DNA from: Berberis thunbergii
Lineage: Eukaryota; Streptophyta; Magnoliopsida; Ranunculales; Berberidaceae
Direction of reading: 5' to 3'
DNA length: 64,000 bases
Assembly (NCBI GenBank): GCA_003290165.1
Contig: QNQO01000799.1
Coordinates: forward strand, 372,001-436,000
The position numbers and the translations under genes are program-made. Positions 24,242 through 35,061 of this stretch are shown here, piece by piece (the first letter of the stretch is position 1; each line of letters opens with the position of its first letter). Under the pieces are notes generated by a model that saw only the letters and a program-made list of their open reading frames with translations, was not told where the DNA came from and did not search any database.

Positions 24242-26086
24242 GTACTGAAGTTCTTCAAGTCGTTCTCCTCTTCAATGCTATCTTATTGATAATTGCAATT
24301 ATGTTGTTCTACAGATTGTTTGACTTACTTCAAAATTTTGAAATGTGTTTTTCCGTGGTGATGACCTCCATGGTGGGAAGATCCTTGTAACTAAAATATC
24401 TCTAAACTTAAACCAAGTGGCCTCACAATGGTGTCAAAGAAGTGTGGATTACGAGCCCCAAAACCATGAGGAAGAAGACAAAACTTTTTGAGTTTCACAA
24501 CAGAGAACTAAAAGTATGAATCCGATAGAAAATTCATTGTTTGAAAAAATTAATAATGAACTAAGATCCTTATATGATCACCTAAAACAGCTTATAAACT
24601 TTTTAGAATATTGAAATATAGCATAAAAACGAACTTTCTAAACCATTATGAGATTTATAAGAGAACTGTTTTAACTAAGATTGATGCGCAAATTCTAGTA
24701 GATTGGTCTTAGTTAGTTTGGAAACCAATATTGATACAAACAACCTTGTGGATTCATTATGGTTAACTTGAGCCTCCATAAGGCACATTCTTACATGAGA
24801 CTCCTATTATTTTTTCGAAAATGATCTTGCCTAAGTTGAGAACCCTAGAGCCAGGAAGCCGTGTCTACAAAGAAGACAATATATGGGTGGATGGGTCTAC
24901 GAAGCGGCTATCATTTTGCGGTGTGAATTAAGTACTTTCTATGTTGGTGTTCCTCTTGTAGTAAGAGTTGGAATTTTGTAATTGAAATATTGGAATCTAG
25001 ACTTGCACATGGTATAAGTGGTATTTTCCATTTATTTATTTTTCATCTCCTAGTCTAGTAGCATAGTGGTGTCAAATAAATGGAAGCGGTTAGGAGGAGG
25101 TTTCTTTGAGCAATGTTTGAAAAGGCTAATTTGGGAACAAGGGATTTGGCTATGATGCAAGGCCAACCTGAAGGTGCAAGCCTCATATTTTTTAGAAGAG
25201 TGTTGAAAAATTACCAAAAATTATGAAAGATATAAAACACTGATTCATTCAAAAGAAATGCGTAATTAATTATAGACTATGTGGCACAGACGACAAATCC
25301 AAAAAAAATAATTAGGACACATACACAAAATTAAATTAACATTTTTTTTTGTAGTTAATATGAATATGAACATTAAATAAGTAAATTTTTTTTAAATACA
25401 TATATCATATCAATACTTTAATAGGTATACATGTAACTACTAATTAAAATACCAAGTTTCGGAGAATTTTTGTAAAATACAACTTCGTGAGCATAAAAGA
25501 TTATGTGAGAAGTTCCTAATTTAATAGTTTTCTTGAGAAAACGATTAGAGAAAATTTCCAAGTAGTGTCCTAGGAGTGTACTGTCGTGTCCGTGTCGAAC
25601 ACGACGATCTAAACATAGAGTATGTGCTTCCTAAATTATAGAAGTAAGAGGCGTGGGAACTCACCTCAACCACAAACGTTATCGAGTCAAATTCCAAGTA
25701 TAACCAAATATTTGATAATATAATAATATCATAAACAAGCATCAAAGATTCATGGCTTCATATGTTTTTTTTTTTTTGAAAGGCTGCTTCATATGTTGAT
25801 GACAGAAACATAAGTTGCTTAAGAAAAAGCACAAAAACGCTGGTGCATAACATAACATGTCTTAAGCATCAAACAAGTTCATAACAAAAACATAAGTTAG
25901 TGCATCACTTAAAATGTCTTAAGCATTAACATGCCATAAGACTTGCGACTTCAAAGACAAAAAAAGAAAAAAAGAAAGAAACATAACAAATGAATAAAAG
26001 AACGGATCCATAGATAATAACTAACTCCTATAGCTTGGTTGGCTTGAGTATTAGAGTTTAGAAAATAAATAAACTTTTTTTCCCAG
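24242..26086. other. Intron-like interval of the FAN1 pseudogene
   Basis: Contains the second copy (25160-25290) of the dispersed repeat seen at 14595-14760. A CGTGTCCGTGTCGAACACGAC motif at 25585-25605 recalls the GTGTCCGAC elements. No gene is recognised. Confidence 0.35.
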
Positions 26087-26436
26087 GTATGAAGGTGCAA
26101 TAAGGTTATTTCAGCTGCTGCTAAGAAGAACTGTTTCTGATGAAAGAAGTGGATATTAAACCCTGAGACTTTCAGTAGATTTGGAACATATTTGTCATCT
26201 GGACGAAAGCCTCTCAGTGGCTGAAGAAGGATTACTAGATCCGTGGGTTTGTGCTGTTTCAAAAATGGCTCTGCAAAGACACGTATTATGCTTGGGAAAA
26301 CCACCAAGACGCTGGAAAACTCCTAGTTTCTCCGAGTCCGTTAAGAGGAAAATAAAGGAGGTCAGTACTTCAGTTTCTAATTCAACCTTCAATTGTGTTT
26401 GGTTGGGAGGAAAATAGTTCCATTGAAAACAATGAA

Positions 26437-26462
26437 GGGGGGGGGGGGGGGGGGGGGGGGGG
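26437..26462 (+). repeat. Poly(dG) tract of 26 bp
   Basis: An uninterrupted run of 26 G in an otherwise AT-rich intron of the FAN1 pseudogene, followed by GGT repeats. It is able to form G-quadruplexes and is prone to length error in sequencing. Confidence 0.9.
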
Positions 26463-27066
26463 TGGTGGTGGTTGTGGACATGCATAGAAACAAAAACATA
26501 CACTATTAGTTCCATTAATCTGAAGGATAAGTGTCATGCTTGTGGAAAAGGTCCTTTCCCTGTTATCCTGAAAATAATATAATGGATACTCTGAATATCA
26601 TGGTAATCTTTTAGTTTATGCATTTTGTTTATAACTTTCTATATATAAAGTCAAGGGCTTCTTGAGCTTTATTATTTTCTAGGTATGTCTGTAAGCCCTA
26701 TCCATTCTTTCCCTTTCTTTGCAATGGAACGTCCTTATCTAAAAAAAAATCATCCGTCTTTTGATAGATGAGTGTCATCCACATTGTGGTCAAGATGGTT
26801 CTTTCTTTGCTTTGTGGCTTTGTGGTGATTAGGTTCGTGTTCTTGAGATACCCTTGAACTGTGATCTGGGGTTGAAGAACAGGTTCTATGGCAATGATGG
26901 AGATTAGTGTGGCGTGGAGCAGCACACTCTTCAGTACTACGCAGGGGAAGGAGGTGGTTGGCAGGGGGTGCATACTGAAAGTGGCATTTGGATGACTATT
27001 TTTGGGCTTCTCTTGTGGGATGTTATCTTTGCAGACATGCCAGATGTGTTTCACACTAGATTCTAG

Positions 27067-28394
27067 GTATGGATATGTTTGCATCGACAACTTTCTCATT
27101 TACTGTTGCTATCAACTTGCTTGAAGTTTGGATAGATTATTAAGTAATGAATGCTTATGTATATGACATTGTGACTGAAGTTGGATGTTCCCTTTCTACT
27201 TTCGCTCCCCCCTGAGCATAAGTGTCGAGTTTCAGCTTGGCATGGCATGGCATGTGATTTTCCTCTCATGGATTAGAAAATGGTAACAATGTTGAATAAC
27301 ATTAGGAATAGTTTCTGTTGAGATTGGTTAGATTGTAAAATCATTTTTTATTTTAGACATTCCAGCCTGTCGACATTACTGCTTGGTATCTTTTTGTCAC
27401 ATCAAACGTGACAAATTCATATAATAGTCAATTTTGATTATATGCTGCAATTCCAGAGCTGTGAACAAGTTTGGAATATAGGAGTAGTTCAGCTTATTTA
27501 ATGACTTATTGGCACGTTGGACAAATAGGGGGATTTTAGTTTGTGCCTTGCTACTTGCTTAATCTAATCATAGAAATATAACAAACTGAGATCGTTGACA
27601 CAAAAAATGAGAAGCTTTCAATGTTTAATTTAACAGCAAAACACTCACCAACTGAGCCAGTACTTGGTTTCGTGATAAGGGAGCTAGAGATGCCCATCGT
27701 TCGTAACGATTCGAGGCAAATTCACTCCAACACAATGAGAATGTGATTAAGCAGGAGTGTTCTCCTTCGACAGTTTGGTTACTAGGCTTTACCTTAAAAT
27801 TGAAAAATCAAGCCATAGGCATAATGTTTCATATCCAAAATACATTTACACCATATTTTTCTGTAAAAAGCTTAACATGGTATGAATTCTGAGAGCAGTT
27901 TTGGTAGCAGGATGGGTACACATGAGAGTAGCATCATCATTGACCTTCACAATGACATTATTGTGGACTGATATGCGTTCTTTAATTAATTGATCATGTA
28001 TTTGCTTTGAACCAAAATTTGACAACCTAATGACATTCCAGTGGATTATGAGTGGAGGAAGTGTCAATGCTTTAAAGTTATTTTTTTCACAATTAAGAAT
28101 TCTGAGTTTCTTTTGAAATGGTAATTTAACATTTTGTGATTGTACTTAATGAGTTTGGTCACTTTGATTATCATGGCCAAATCAAAATTCTTCACTATTT
28201 AATTCCATGAAAATCAATGTGTTGTGACATCTCCGACCATGATTTTAGGATGAGAAGTCCCGATAATCTGAGATATTATGTCAAACATGATGATATATTC
28301 CACCTGATTTATTGTTAGATATTGATATTGACAATATATCAGTATGTTTTGAAAATCGGTTTACTGCCATTGATTGAAGTCAAGGAAGTATTGT
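27067..28394. other. Intron-like interval of the FAN1 pseudogene
   Basis: AT-rich sequence. An open frame on the minus strand (27846-28067) gives an unrecognised translation. No transposon ends were located. Confidence 0.3.
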
Positions 28395-28860
28395 CTCTTC
28401 AAAAACTTGTCGTATCCATGTCTAACACGTATCGGACACTGACAATCGCTTGGCATGCCTCCGACATGCATCGAACACCTGGTCAACGTGTCACACACAT
28501 GGTCAATGTGGTCAACGTGTCAGGCACACCTCCGATACACTCGGAATATGGTCAGGACACTGTCAAGACTCGAAAACCAACTTTGTTTAATTTTTTACTT
28601 TTAGATGTTTGCAAATAATCACATAATTTAATGGTTGTTGATCAATTTGAATTGAATGGCTATTTCTTTTTCTTCTTTTATTTCTTCTTCTTGACACTCC
28701 AGGACGACACTTTATTAGATTATTATTTATGTTTATATAACTTACTAAAAAATAGAATGACATATCGACGTTACTCCTAGTTTTTGGAAAATTGTCGAGT
28801 CGGCGTGTCGTGCTCATACCCGACACGACGCACGTGTCCGTGTCCATGCATCTTTAATTG
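28395..28860. mobile_element. GTGTCCGAC-type non-autonomous element
   Basis: The left part carries CGTATCCATG..., ACACGTATCGGACACTG and repeated GTCAACGTGTC. The right end carries CGGCGTGTCGTGCTCATACC, CGACACGACGCACGTGTCCG and TGCATC. The right end matches that of the larger element at 42165-43385. It is inserted in the last intron of the FAN1 pseudogene. Confidence 0.45.
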
Positions 28861-28912
28861 AAGTGGATAAATGACCACATGCCAGTTGTATTTATTTATT
28901 TTTTTGTTGCAG

Positions 28913-29353
28913 ACAACCCCCTTAGGTTTAGAAACTGATAATTTTTTCATCGCGAGAAAGAGCATCAGAGTGCTATGGTTGAAGAAATCCGCATCTGTTC
29001 ATGGGAATCACATGTTGGAACTTCTTGTTGCGGTGTTAATTGGGACAAGCATTCCTTATTTGACCTATGTGCTGCTGTCACGTGTGTCAGTGGCCTTTGT
29101 CTAGCTTCGTGTGTCAGTGGCCTTTGTCTAGCTTCAATTTGTCGACTCTTATCACAAGATTACCGGAGCTGGTCAAAGGGAATGCCAGATTTGTTTCTGT
29201 GGAGATTCCTTGGCGAATACACCGGTGAAGCTAAACTTGTTGAAGTCAAAGGTCCACTTATCAGAGCAACAGAGAGCATGGTTGCTACTTCTGGTGGATT
29301 GTGGCTTTACTAACAGAGGTGTGCAAAGTAAGCCTGAGTTGCAATCTGCCTGA
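28913..29353 (+). pseudogene. FAN1 VRR-NUC nuclease-domain exon (part of the pseudogene above)
   Basis: After a TTGTTGCAG acceptor the exon encodes ETDNFFIARKSI, then, past an internal deletion, EEIRICSWESHVGTSC. The PD-(D/E)XK nuclease motif of FAN1 follows: GMPDLFLWRFLGEYTGEA, then KLVEVKGP; the acidic residue after P and the E-x-K pair are present. Two adjacent in-frame copies of a 27-bp segment (CVSGLCLAS twice, 29083-29136) are a copy-specific duplication. After KGP about 8 nt are missing and the family frame resumes one frame over (SEQQRAWLLLLVDCGF), ending at a stop near 29351. Confidence 0.85.
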
Positions 29354-29924
29354 ATACATTTTTTTGTCAAGAAGTAAGTTATGCATTATTTTCTTGTAAA
29401 TTCATTTTTAATTTAGAGAATTTATATATTTCACATAAATATTGGACATCTTAATTGTAATTGTAAATTATTGAGGAATTTTTTTTTATTAAATTTTTTT
29501 TTCTGGAGGTAGAATTTTTGACCTTTCAGTCAGGTAATTTTATGCTGAAACATCTTGTAATATAAAAAATTGTGTAGCAGTTATCTTCCATGATAGTGTA
29601 AGACTCTTCCTGACGGTTTCTTAGTAGTGAATTTTTGTTGTTTCCATGTTCTCAAAAGTATGATTATTACTGGAAAATTGTTCGAGTTGGTAGAAAAGAT
29701 ATAGTGTGGATATGACACTTATTGCTACTTTTCTCCATTCTTATTTTTATTCCAGTCTCCCCTCTGCCATGCTTATATATGAAAATGTTATTGCAGTGCT
29801 ATCCCATGGACTGGAGAAGAAAGGGCAATGTGGCACACATATAGTTTTAACATTTAATATTCAAATATATCTTGATTAGATGTAAAAATTGATATAGCAA
29901 GACAATAAAGTGATATGCATGCAG
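29354..29924. other. Spacer between FAN1 and protease fragments
   Basis: AT-rich with T runs near 29480 and 29500. It ends in a GCATGCAG acceptor. No other feature is seen. Confidence 0.35.
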
Positions 29925-30345
29925 GATGTTGGACGTTCTATGCAGTCACAGCTACGGAAGGTCTTGAATAGCTCACTGCAAGTAAGTTTATCTTATTGTC
30001 CCAGCAAGAGGTAGTTGACTTGAGGATCAAGGTTGTGAAGGTGATCTTGTGGATGATGGTTTTGATATCGTATAACATGACAAAGGTTTCACAACTGAAG
30101 CCCTTTATCCTTTCAAAGGTGTTGACGACACTTGCAACAAGATTCCTCCCATGTTGCCAAGATCACTGGAGAACCGCGATTGAAGGCTAATACTAACCAA
30201 CCCATTTCGGTTGCCATTGATGCTAGTGGTTCTAGCTTCCAATTTTTAAGTGTTGTCTTCACTGAGATTGAGATTATGGAAGGTCGGGTTGTGGGCCAAC
30301 CCATGGGTATGTAATTATGGAACCAAAAGTTGTTGCCCAAGAAGA
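29925..30345 (+). pseudogene. Papain-type (C1A, SAG39-like) cysteine protease fragment
   Basis: After an AG acceptor the translation GCWTFYAVTATEGL matches the catalytic-Cys block of plant C1A proteases (family G-C-C-W-A-F-S-A-V-A-A-x-E-G). It is followed by LLSQQEVVD, then in another frame GCEGDLVDDGFDIV and YPFKGVDDTCNK, then VAKITGE and NQPISVAIDASGS. The catalytic Cys-Trp is present; the His and Asn blocks of the C-terminal half are absent. A TAG replaces the Gln expected after EGL (29969-29971), and at least two frameshifts separate the blocks. A functional enzyme of this family would be a secreted or vacuolar senescence protease; this is a decayed piece on the same strand as the FAN1 fragment and ELF1. 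Confidence 0.75.
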
Positions 30346-30620
30346 TCTTTGCGTTATTGCAAGGAAACTTCACTGATCCTGGACTGTATTGACTGTCAAA
30401 AAAATAAAGTTATGAATCAAAGCCTTGAGGTTACTGGTAGTGAGGGTGTAAACGGTCGGATTCGGAATGGAATGTCTAAATTCGTATTTGATAAGGACAC
30501 TGAAAATCCGAATTAAACCCAATCCAAAGACATAGTATTTGTTTATAGTCAAGAAATAACCGTTTTAGAAATCGGGATGTGTGTTGTTTAGTTAGAAAGT
30601 TTGTATTTTAATTCACAGAA

Positions 30621-30810
30621 ATTCTAAATGTCGAGGTTTTGGGCGAGGAAACCAGCGAGGGAATGAGGTGGAGGGGTGGAAGCCGTTCAATTTCCTCGAG
30701 ATGCCTGCGTTGACTTTTTGCACGCGCATCCCGAGGGAGGTGAACGGCTCCCACCCCGCCACCTCCCTCCCCTCGCTCATTTCCTCGCCCAAAACCTCGA
30801 CAGCAAGAAT
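30621..30810. mobile_element. GC-rich hairpin MITE, copy 1
   Basis: The ends ATTCTAAATGTCGAGG (30621-30636) and CCTCGACAGCAAGAAT (30795-30810) are inverted. Inside, GGGCGAGGAAACCAGCGAGG pairs with CCTCCCTCCCCTCGCTCATT and TTCCTCGCCC, and CCGTTCA pairs with TGAACGG, so the whole element folds into one long hairpin with a small central loop. Related copies are at 35519-35653, 51453-51618 and 52255-52370. The base composition (about 60% GC) is quite unlike the surroundings. The right end lies about 85 bp from the ELF1 TATA box. Confidence 0.75.
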
Positions 30811-30893
30811 TACTCCTTTAATTCAAAATTCAAACTCAACTCAACTCAACTCAACGGTCATCTGCTCTAACCGCCCTTTTGTTCTTAAGAGGT

Positions 30894-30900
30894 TATAAAA
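30894..30900 (+). promoter_or_regulatory. Probable TATA box of ELF1
   Basis: TATAAAA sits in GGTTATAAAAACAAAAC, followed after about 25 bp by a CT-rich leader (30910-30999) typical of plant 5' UTRs. A GT donor at 31000 and an AG acceptor at 31321-31322 mark a leader intron. Confidence 0.6.
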
Positions 30901-30999
30901 ACAAAACAATCTCCCTCTCTCAATTTCACTTACTCTCTTTCTCTGCTACTCATTCTTCTTCTTCTACTCGCGAGTTTCGGGATCTCTTTCCTTCTCAAG

Positions 31000-31322
31000 G
31001 TATGCAATTTCTTCTTCTTTCTTTATCTCCCTCCCAAGTTGTTCAATTCCTTTCTTGAATGTGTTCATGCATTGCATATATGATTTTAACTTAGTTTTGG
31101 TAATTCTTCATCAAACTTAATTACCCTGAAATCTTTCTTTCTTTCTTTCTAGTTGTTATTGGACAGACAAAACTAGTTAACATTTCTCTTTCTTGATTAT
31201 TTTCTGTTTTTCTTTTTCTTCATTGCCCCTAAATTCCCATTAATTGTCTATAGTTTGTAAATCATCATCATCCTCGATTTGCTGTTTTCACTAAACTGCT
31301 CTTTGTTTATGTTAAACACCAG
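31000..31322 (+). other. Leader (5' UTR) intron of ELF1
   Basis: AAG|GTATGC at 30999/31000 and CACCAG at 31322 bound a T-rich intron. The second leader segment (31323-31372) contains a CATA microsatellite (about 31350-31366) and runs into the start codon. First introns in leaders are common in highly expressed plant genes. Confidence 0.55.
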
Positions 31323-31372
31323 CCAGTTTCATCGAAAGAGAACTTGAATACATACATACATACATTCTTGTA

Positions 31373-31813
31373 ATGGGGAAACGCAAGTCAAGAGCAAAGC
31401 CTGCACCCAAGAAGAAGATGCCTAAACTGGACATGGAGTTTAAGTGTCCCTTTTGCAATTACGCATCAAGTGTTGAATACCTCATGTAAGTATATATATC
31501 ATTACCGTGTTTTCGATGATTTCTGGCTAACTTACCCCCTTCTCTGATCATGTATTTTCTGGCTATTGCAGTGATTTGAAACATTCCATTGGGAAAGCAA
31601 GATGCAGGATTTGCCATGAGAGATTCTGCACAACCGCTGATGGTATGTATCTTTTATTTATGTTTACTTGTCAAGTTATCTTAAGCAGCTGCTGGTTTGT
31701 TATATATGCTAAACTGGATTTTCTTTTGCTTTGCAGATTTCACTGAACCCATTGACATATACAGCAAATGGTTAGACGAGTGTGAGCGTGCTAACAACCT
31801 TGATGACTACTGA
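31373..31813 (+). CDS. ELF1: Transcription elongation factor 1 homologue (ELF1, zinc-ribbon)
   Basis: Three coding exons: 31373-31485, 31572-31642 and 31737-31813 (113, 71 and 77 nt; 86 residues plus TGA), all with GT-AG borders. The translation starts MGKRKSRAKPAPKKKMPKLD (basic tail that contacts DNA or chromatin). It then has the zinc-ribbon pairs CPFC (in FKCPFCNYASSVEYLID) and CRIC (in KARCRICHERF), followed by TEPIDIYSKWLDECERANNL. Length and all four zinc cysteines match the family. ELF1 is a small nuclear RNA polymerase II elongation factor acting with Spt4/5 and Spt6 on chromatin. No disabling change is seen. It converges with the minus-strand NDB pseudogene 250 bp downstream and sits inside the block separating the Sep15 exons. 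Close to the normal plant protein, though KARCRIC (usually EASCRIC) and the short DDY end are slightly unusual. Confidence 0.93.
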
Positions 31814-32068
31814 CGAGTTTGTGTATCGATTCTTTGAGCAACTCATACATCACACACATTACAGTTGAAGCACGTGTACCCTCAACAATCTGGACAGAGT
31901 CTTGTGAATACATAATACATATGTTAGTTTAAGATTGAGAGTTTAGTTGATCCATCCATGTAAATTTTATTTGACAGATTGCATTTAATCTACATTTTTC
32001 TCTTACAGGTATATTTTAACATTGTCACTTGAATGTAACTACTATTCGTCTACAACTCAATGGTTGTT
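31814..32068 (+). other. ELF1 3' untranslated region
   Basis: Directly follows the TGA. AT-rich with TTTATTTGACAG- and TTTAATC-type segments that could direct polyadenylation; no exact cleavage site can be read. Confidence 0.4.
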
Positions 32069-33997
32069 TTAAATCCTACTTGAGTCTCTCCCGAAAATAA
32101 ATTTTCTAGTCCAGTCTGTAACCACCAGCATCCTTGTGCGCTAGCTGACTTGCTTACTGCAAAAGATGCAAGACAATCAAAGAGAATAAATATTATGTTC
32201 ATTCAAGGTAAAGATGAAACATTTCAATAAAATTCATAATTGTGACAGCGAATAAACAGTAGTTAAATCGTAAGGTTACCTTGCATAAACGGAATATCAT
32301 AGCCACTGTGAGCTGTGACCAATTGAAACCAAATCGCCAGGCAACTGTGCTGCTGTTTGCCCTCCTCCCAGTGGAGCAAACTGTCCCAAATGCCGGTACC
32401 TTTGAATAATAACAAAAAGAACGCAAATCAATCTCCTTAGTTACAGCATCAAGAAGTTATTGACAGTATTCGACGTCCAACTCTCTACTCGTTCATACAT
32501 CTATGCATTATTGTCAACCATATTAAGACCAAACCATATTATAGAAGCACAGAAAAACAGGAGTTGGAAAAAAAAATGTATTAGAAAGATGACACTGAAG
32601 TAGCCAAGGAAAACTGATTCTTTGTTCATTTACTATTTTGGTTTTTCTTCTGGTTATAAATACAACACAATTTAAGTCACTACAGATGGCACAATCAAAA
32701 CCTCAGAAGAAACAATTGAAGTAAACTACAAACAAAAAAAAAGAAAAGGATTAAAAATGTTTACATCCTTTATCAAAAGCGGAAACACTGATGCCAATTG
32801 CAAGTGATACAATGCCTAAAAAAAATGTACGTACTTTTGAAAATGGAAATGTAGTTGAAGCTCACAACAGCCAAGAGATTGACAGACTATACCAAAGCCT
32901 AAGGCATTGAACAGCTCCTGAAGTTCCATAGGAACATTTTTAATCTAGTATACCCCTAAATAGGGCAATAAGCACCCTTATTCTGAAAAAGGGTGTGTGT
33001 GTTGCTTTTCCTAGAATTTACAGGTTGCAATTCTGAATTAGCTTTGGCCAAAAAATCCTGCATGAACACCAAACATGCTTCAAGTTTACATGTGCAGATT
33101 TCTTTCCCTAACACATTAATATTCAATCATGAACCATGGTGAAGCTCTATCCTTGTATGTAACAAAACGGGAAACAGTTGAAACATTTTAGGTTGGCTGT
33201 ATGTATAACTGATTCAGCAGTACAAAATATAATGCTCGAGAACACTTAAAAGTCACTTTTTCATACCCAAAATCGGAGATGAGTTTGTACATTTGAGTGA
33301 GGATAATAGATTAGAAGAAACTTTACATAATATTGAATACTCCCGTCCGTCAAGAATAGATGGGAAGAGAAACACCCCATTGACATGGGAAAAAGTTCCC
33401 AGCAAAGTGATCAACACAAGGAACCAATCAGAACTAGTTTCTGAAGTTGAGGAAAGAGCCATGATGAAATCAATGCTTAGCAAATAAAGAACTTCAAGAG
33501 AAATATATGTACCTGAATGGCTGAAACTGATGACGTCCGGATTCTCTGAACCTAAAAGGCCCCTCTGGATTCTCTTCACACTCCTTCATACGGTTAAAAC
33601 ACTTCGCAAGATATTTTCCTTGTTGAGCAGCAACCTAAAGTGATAACAAAGCATGACGTGCAAAACAGTATTGGAATCAATCTTCAGAATTTTGTTACTG
33701 AAACAGGAGGTTCATTCAGAACTTACCTGAGTGGCAGGAAGATTCTTCATTTGTGAATCCACTTGGGACAGTGCCACCTTGAACTTCTCAATATCCATTT
33801 CAGCGGATTCCTTGTATTCATCTCCTTCAGCTTGCTTCAAAAGACCAACAATATTTTTCATCCGTTTATTCTTCAGATGAAGCTCCAACTGAGGGTATCT
33901 TTCACAGATGTCCCTCACAACAGCTTGGAACTCTTTAACACTCAGTGTTCCGGAATTATCTTTGTCTGCTTTTCTTAAATATCACTGCAATGTCTTC
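32069..33997 (-). pseudogene. External alternative NAD(P)H dehydrogenase (NDB-type), C-terminal exons
   Basis: Four minus-strand exons: 33997-33727 (EF-hand region; DNSGTLSVKEFQAVVRDICE and SAEMDIEKFKVALSQVDSQM), 33634-33513 (GKYLAKCFNRMKECEENPEG), 32399-32280 (YRHLGQFAPLGGGQTAAQLP) and 32156-32069 (TDWTRKFIFGRDSSRI then the natural stop). Splice sites are conserved. NDB enzymes sit on the outer face of the inner mitochondrial membrane and oxidise cytosolic NAD(P)H; plant NDBs carry a Ca2+-binding EF-hand insert, visible here. Disabling changes: an extra A in the AAGAAAGCAGAC run near 33965 shifts the frame just before the EF-hand, a TGA replaces Trp at 32297-32299, and a TAG replaces Trp at 32141-32143. 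The FAD- and NAD-binding N-terminal exons are missing; the AAA-ATPase fragment lies there instead. Confidence 0.88.
32410..33500. other. Intron of the NDB fragment
   Basis: Long intron between the exons ending at 33513 and starting at 32399. AT-rich, no inserted element recognised. Open frames on both strands at 33250-33580 overlap the exon boundary and are not coding. Confidence 0.4.
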
Positions 33998-34091
33998 CTA
34001 CAAGGACAATCCAAAAAACAAATTAGTAAAATAACACACGTAAGCAAACATAACATAGATTCCTAAAATAACACACCTAAGCAAACAGAAC

Positions 34092-35061
34092 ATCCCAGTT
34101 AACCATAAATTCATTTTTCATCTTTCGCATAGCCTCATGTTCTCCAGGATTTTCTCTTCGGCCCAACATGCTATCAACCTTGAATGAGCAAATTTTTTTT
34201 GCTAAGTTGATACAGCGGTAGAAACAGAACATAAGAACACAATCTGTAATTAGTTCACCTCATCAACAAAAACAACACTCGAAGCAATTTTACTTGCTAG
34301 TGAGAAAACAGCTTTCACATACTTTTCACCTTCACTAAACCACTGCACAGAAATAATGAGATACATAGTCAAAATAGAGGTCAAGAAGTGACGAATCTAA
34401 GATTAGCATAAGTATAGTATCTTTAAAGAATCAGTAGCAACCTTAGAAGTAATGCTAGACATTGATATATTGATGAAGTTTGCACCAACCTCATTAGCTA
34501 CAGCTTTTGCAAGCATCATTTTCCCTATTCCAGGAGGCCCAAAGAGAAGTATGCCCTTGCAAGGCTGCAATTAGAGGATCCATTGTTATGATTCTTCTAA
34601 ATACATCATCAAATGAGTATGTAAGACATATTTTAAGCATTTTTTCCCAACACATGGTTATTTTATTTTTATTAAAAAACATAAATTATAATTACATAAA
34701 TCACGTTTACCCCTGAGGATGAATTTTAGAAATTTTTAAGAAAAGAGAAGGAACAAATTTTGGTTCATTGAGTTTGAAATCACAAATAATTTGATCAAGC
34801 AGACAAGGTATCTGACACAGTAGGAATTTTTTCCACATTTCGAAGCATCAAGGTAAAGAGAGACATTCAGAACTTGAACCATCAAACTCATGGCCCAGCA
34901 CAAAACAGCTCCGGCCTTTGCAGAGGAAGCATCACCAATTCCTTTAATGTATCTTTGACATTTTCAAGAGCTCCAATGTCATCAAATGTTATGCCAATAT
35001 CTTTAGGCGGAATCACATCAGCTAGGAGCTTCTTCTCAAATTCATTCTCTGTTGCAATGTC
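34092..35061 (-). pseudogene. AAA-ATPase (ATAD1/spastin-like plant family) fragment, N-terminal half of the ATPase domain
   Basis: Minus-strand exons: 35061 to about 34893 (IATENEFEKKLLADVIPP, TFDDIGALENVKDTLKELVM, LPLQRPELF), 34564-34442 ([20 protein letters not shown] and [13 protein letters not shown]), 34342-34259 (WFSEGEKYVKAVFSLASK, then Walker B VVFVDE) and 34178-34092 (DSMLGRRENPGEHEAMRKMK). Each internal exon is an exact number of codons and has GT-AG borders. The Walker A, normally GPPGTGKT, reads GPPGIGKM, losing the Thr that coordinates Mg. The first exon runs into a stop after LFCAGP, and sensor-2, arginine-finger and C-terminal exons are absent. The family remodels proteins or membranes using ATP; this copy is a fragment lying between a CTR9 fragment and an NDB fragment on the same strand. 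Confidence 0.85.

Larger units (their letters stand above)
19521..29353 (+). pseudogene. FAN1 (Fanconi-associated nuclease 1) pseudogene, C-terminal exons
   Basis: Exons read on the plus strand: 19521-19639 (LREALNVFYVFELQEILSD), 23818-23954 (RLFFLNWEQDLSAF..., VDLGLVKYPDY), about 24007-24241 (NNNEMVLRCIEI...), 26087-26360 (YEGAIRLFQLLLRR..., LSVAEEGLLDPW, KPPRRWKTPSF), 26833-27066 (ESGIWMTIFGLLLWDVIFAD) and 28913-29353 (VRR-NUC nuclease part). GT-AG borders are preserved. Functional FAN1 is a nuclear structure-specific nuclease that repairs interstrand crosslinks. This copy is dead: TAA replaces Trp at 26157, TAG replaces Gln at 26905 and 27064, there is a stop and frameshift in exon 23818-23954, a frameshift in 24007-24241, a deletion near 28965, and a further frameshift after the nuclease motif. 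The exon before the RLFFLN block and the exons linking it to the N-terminal part are missing. The N-terminal exons lie downstream at 39083-40542. Confidence 0.85.
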
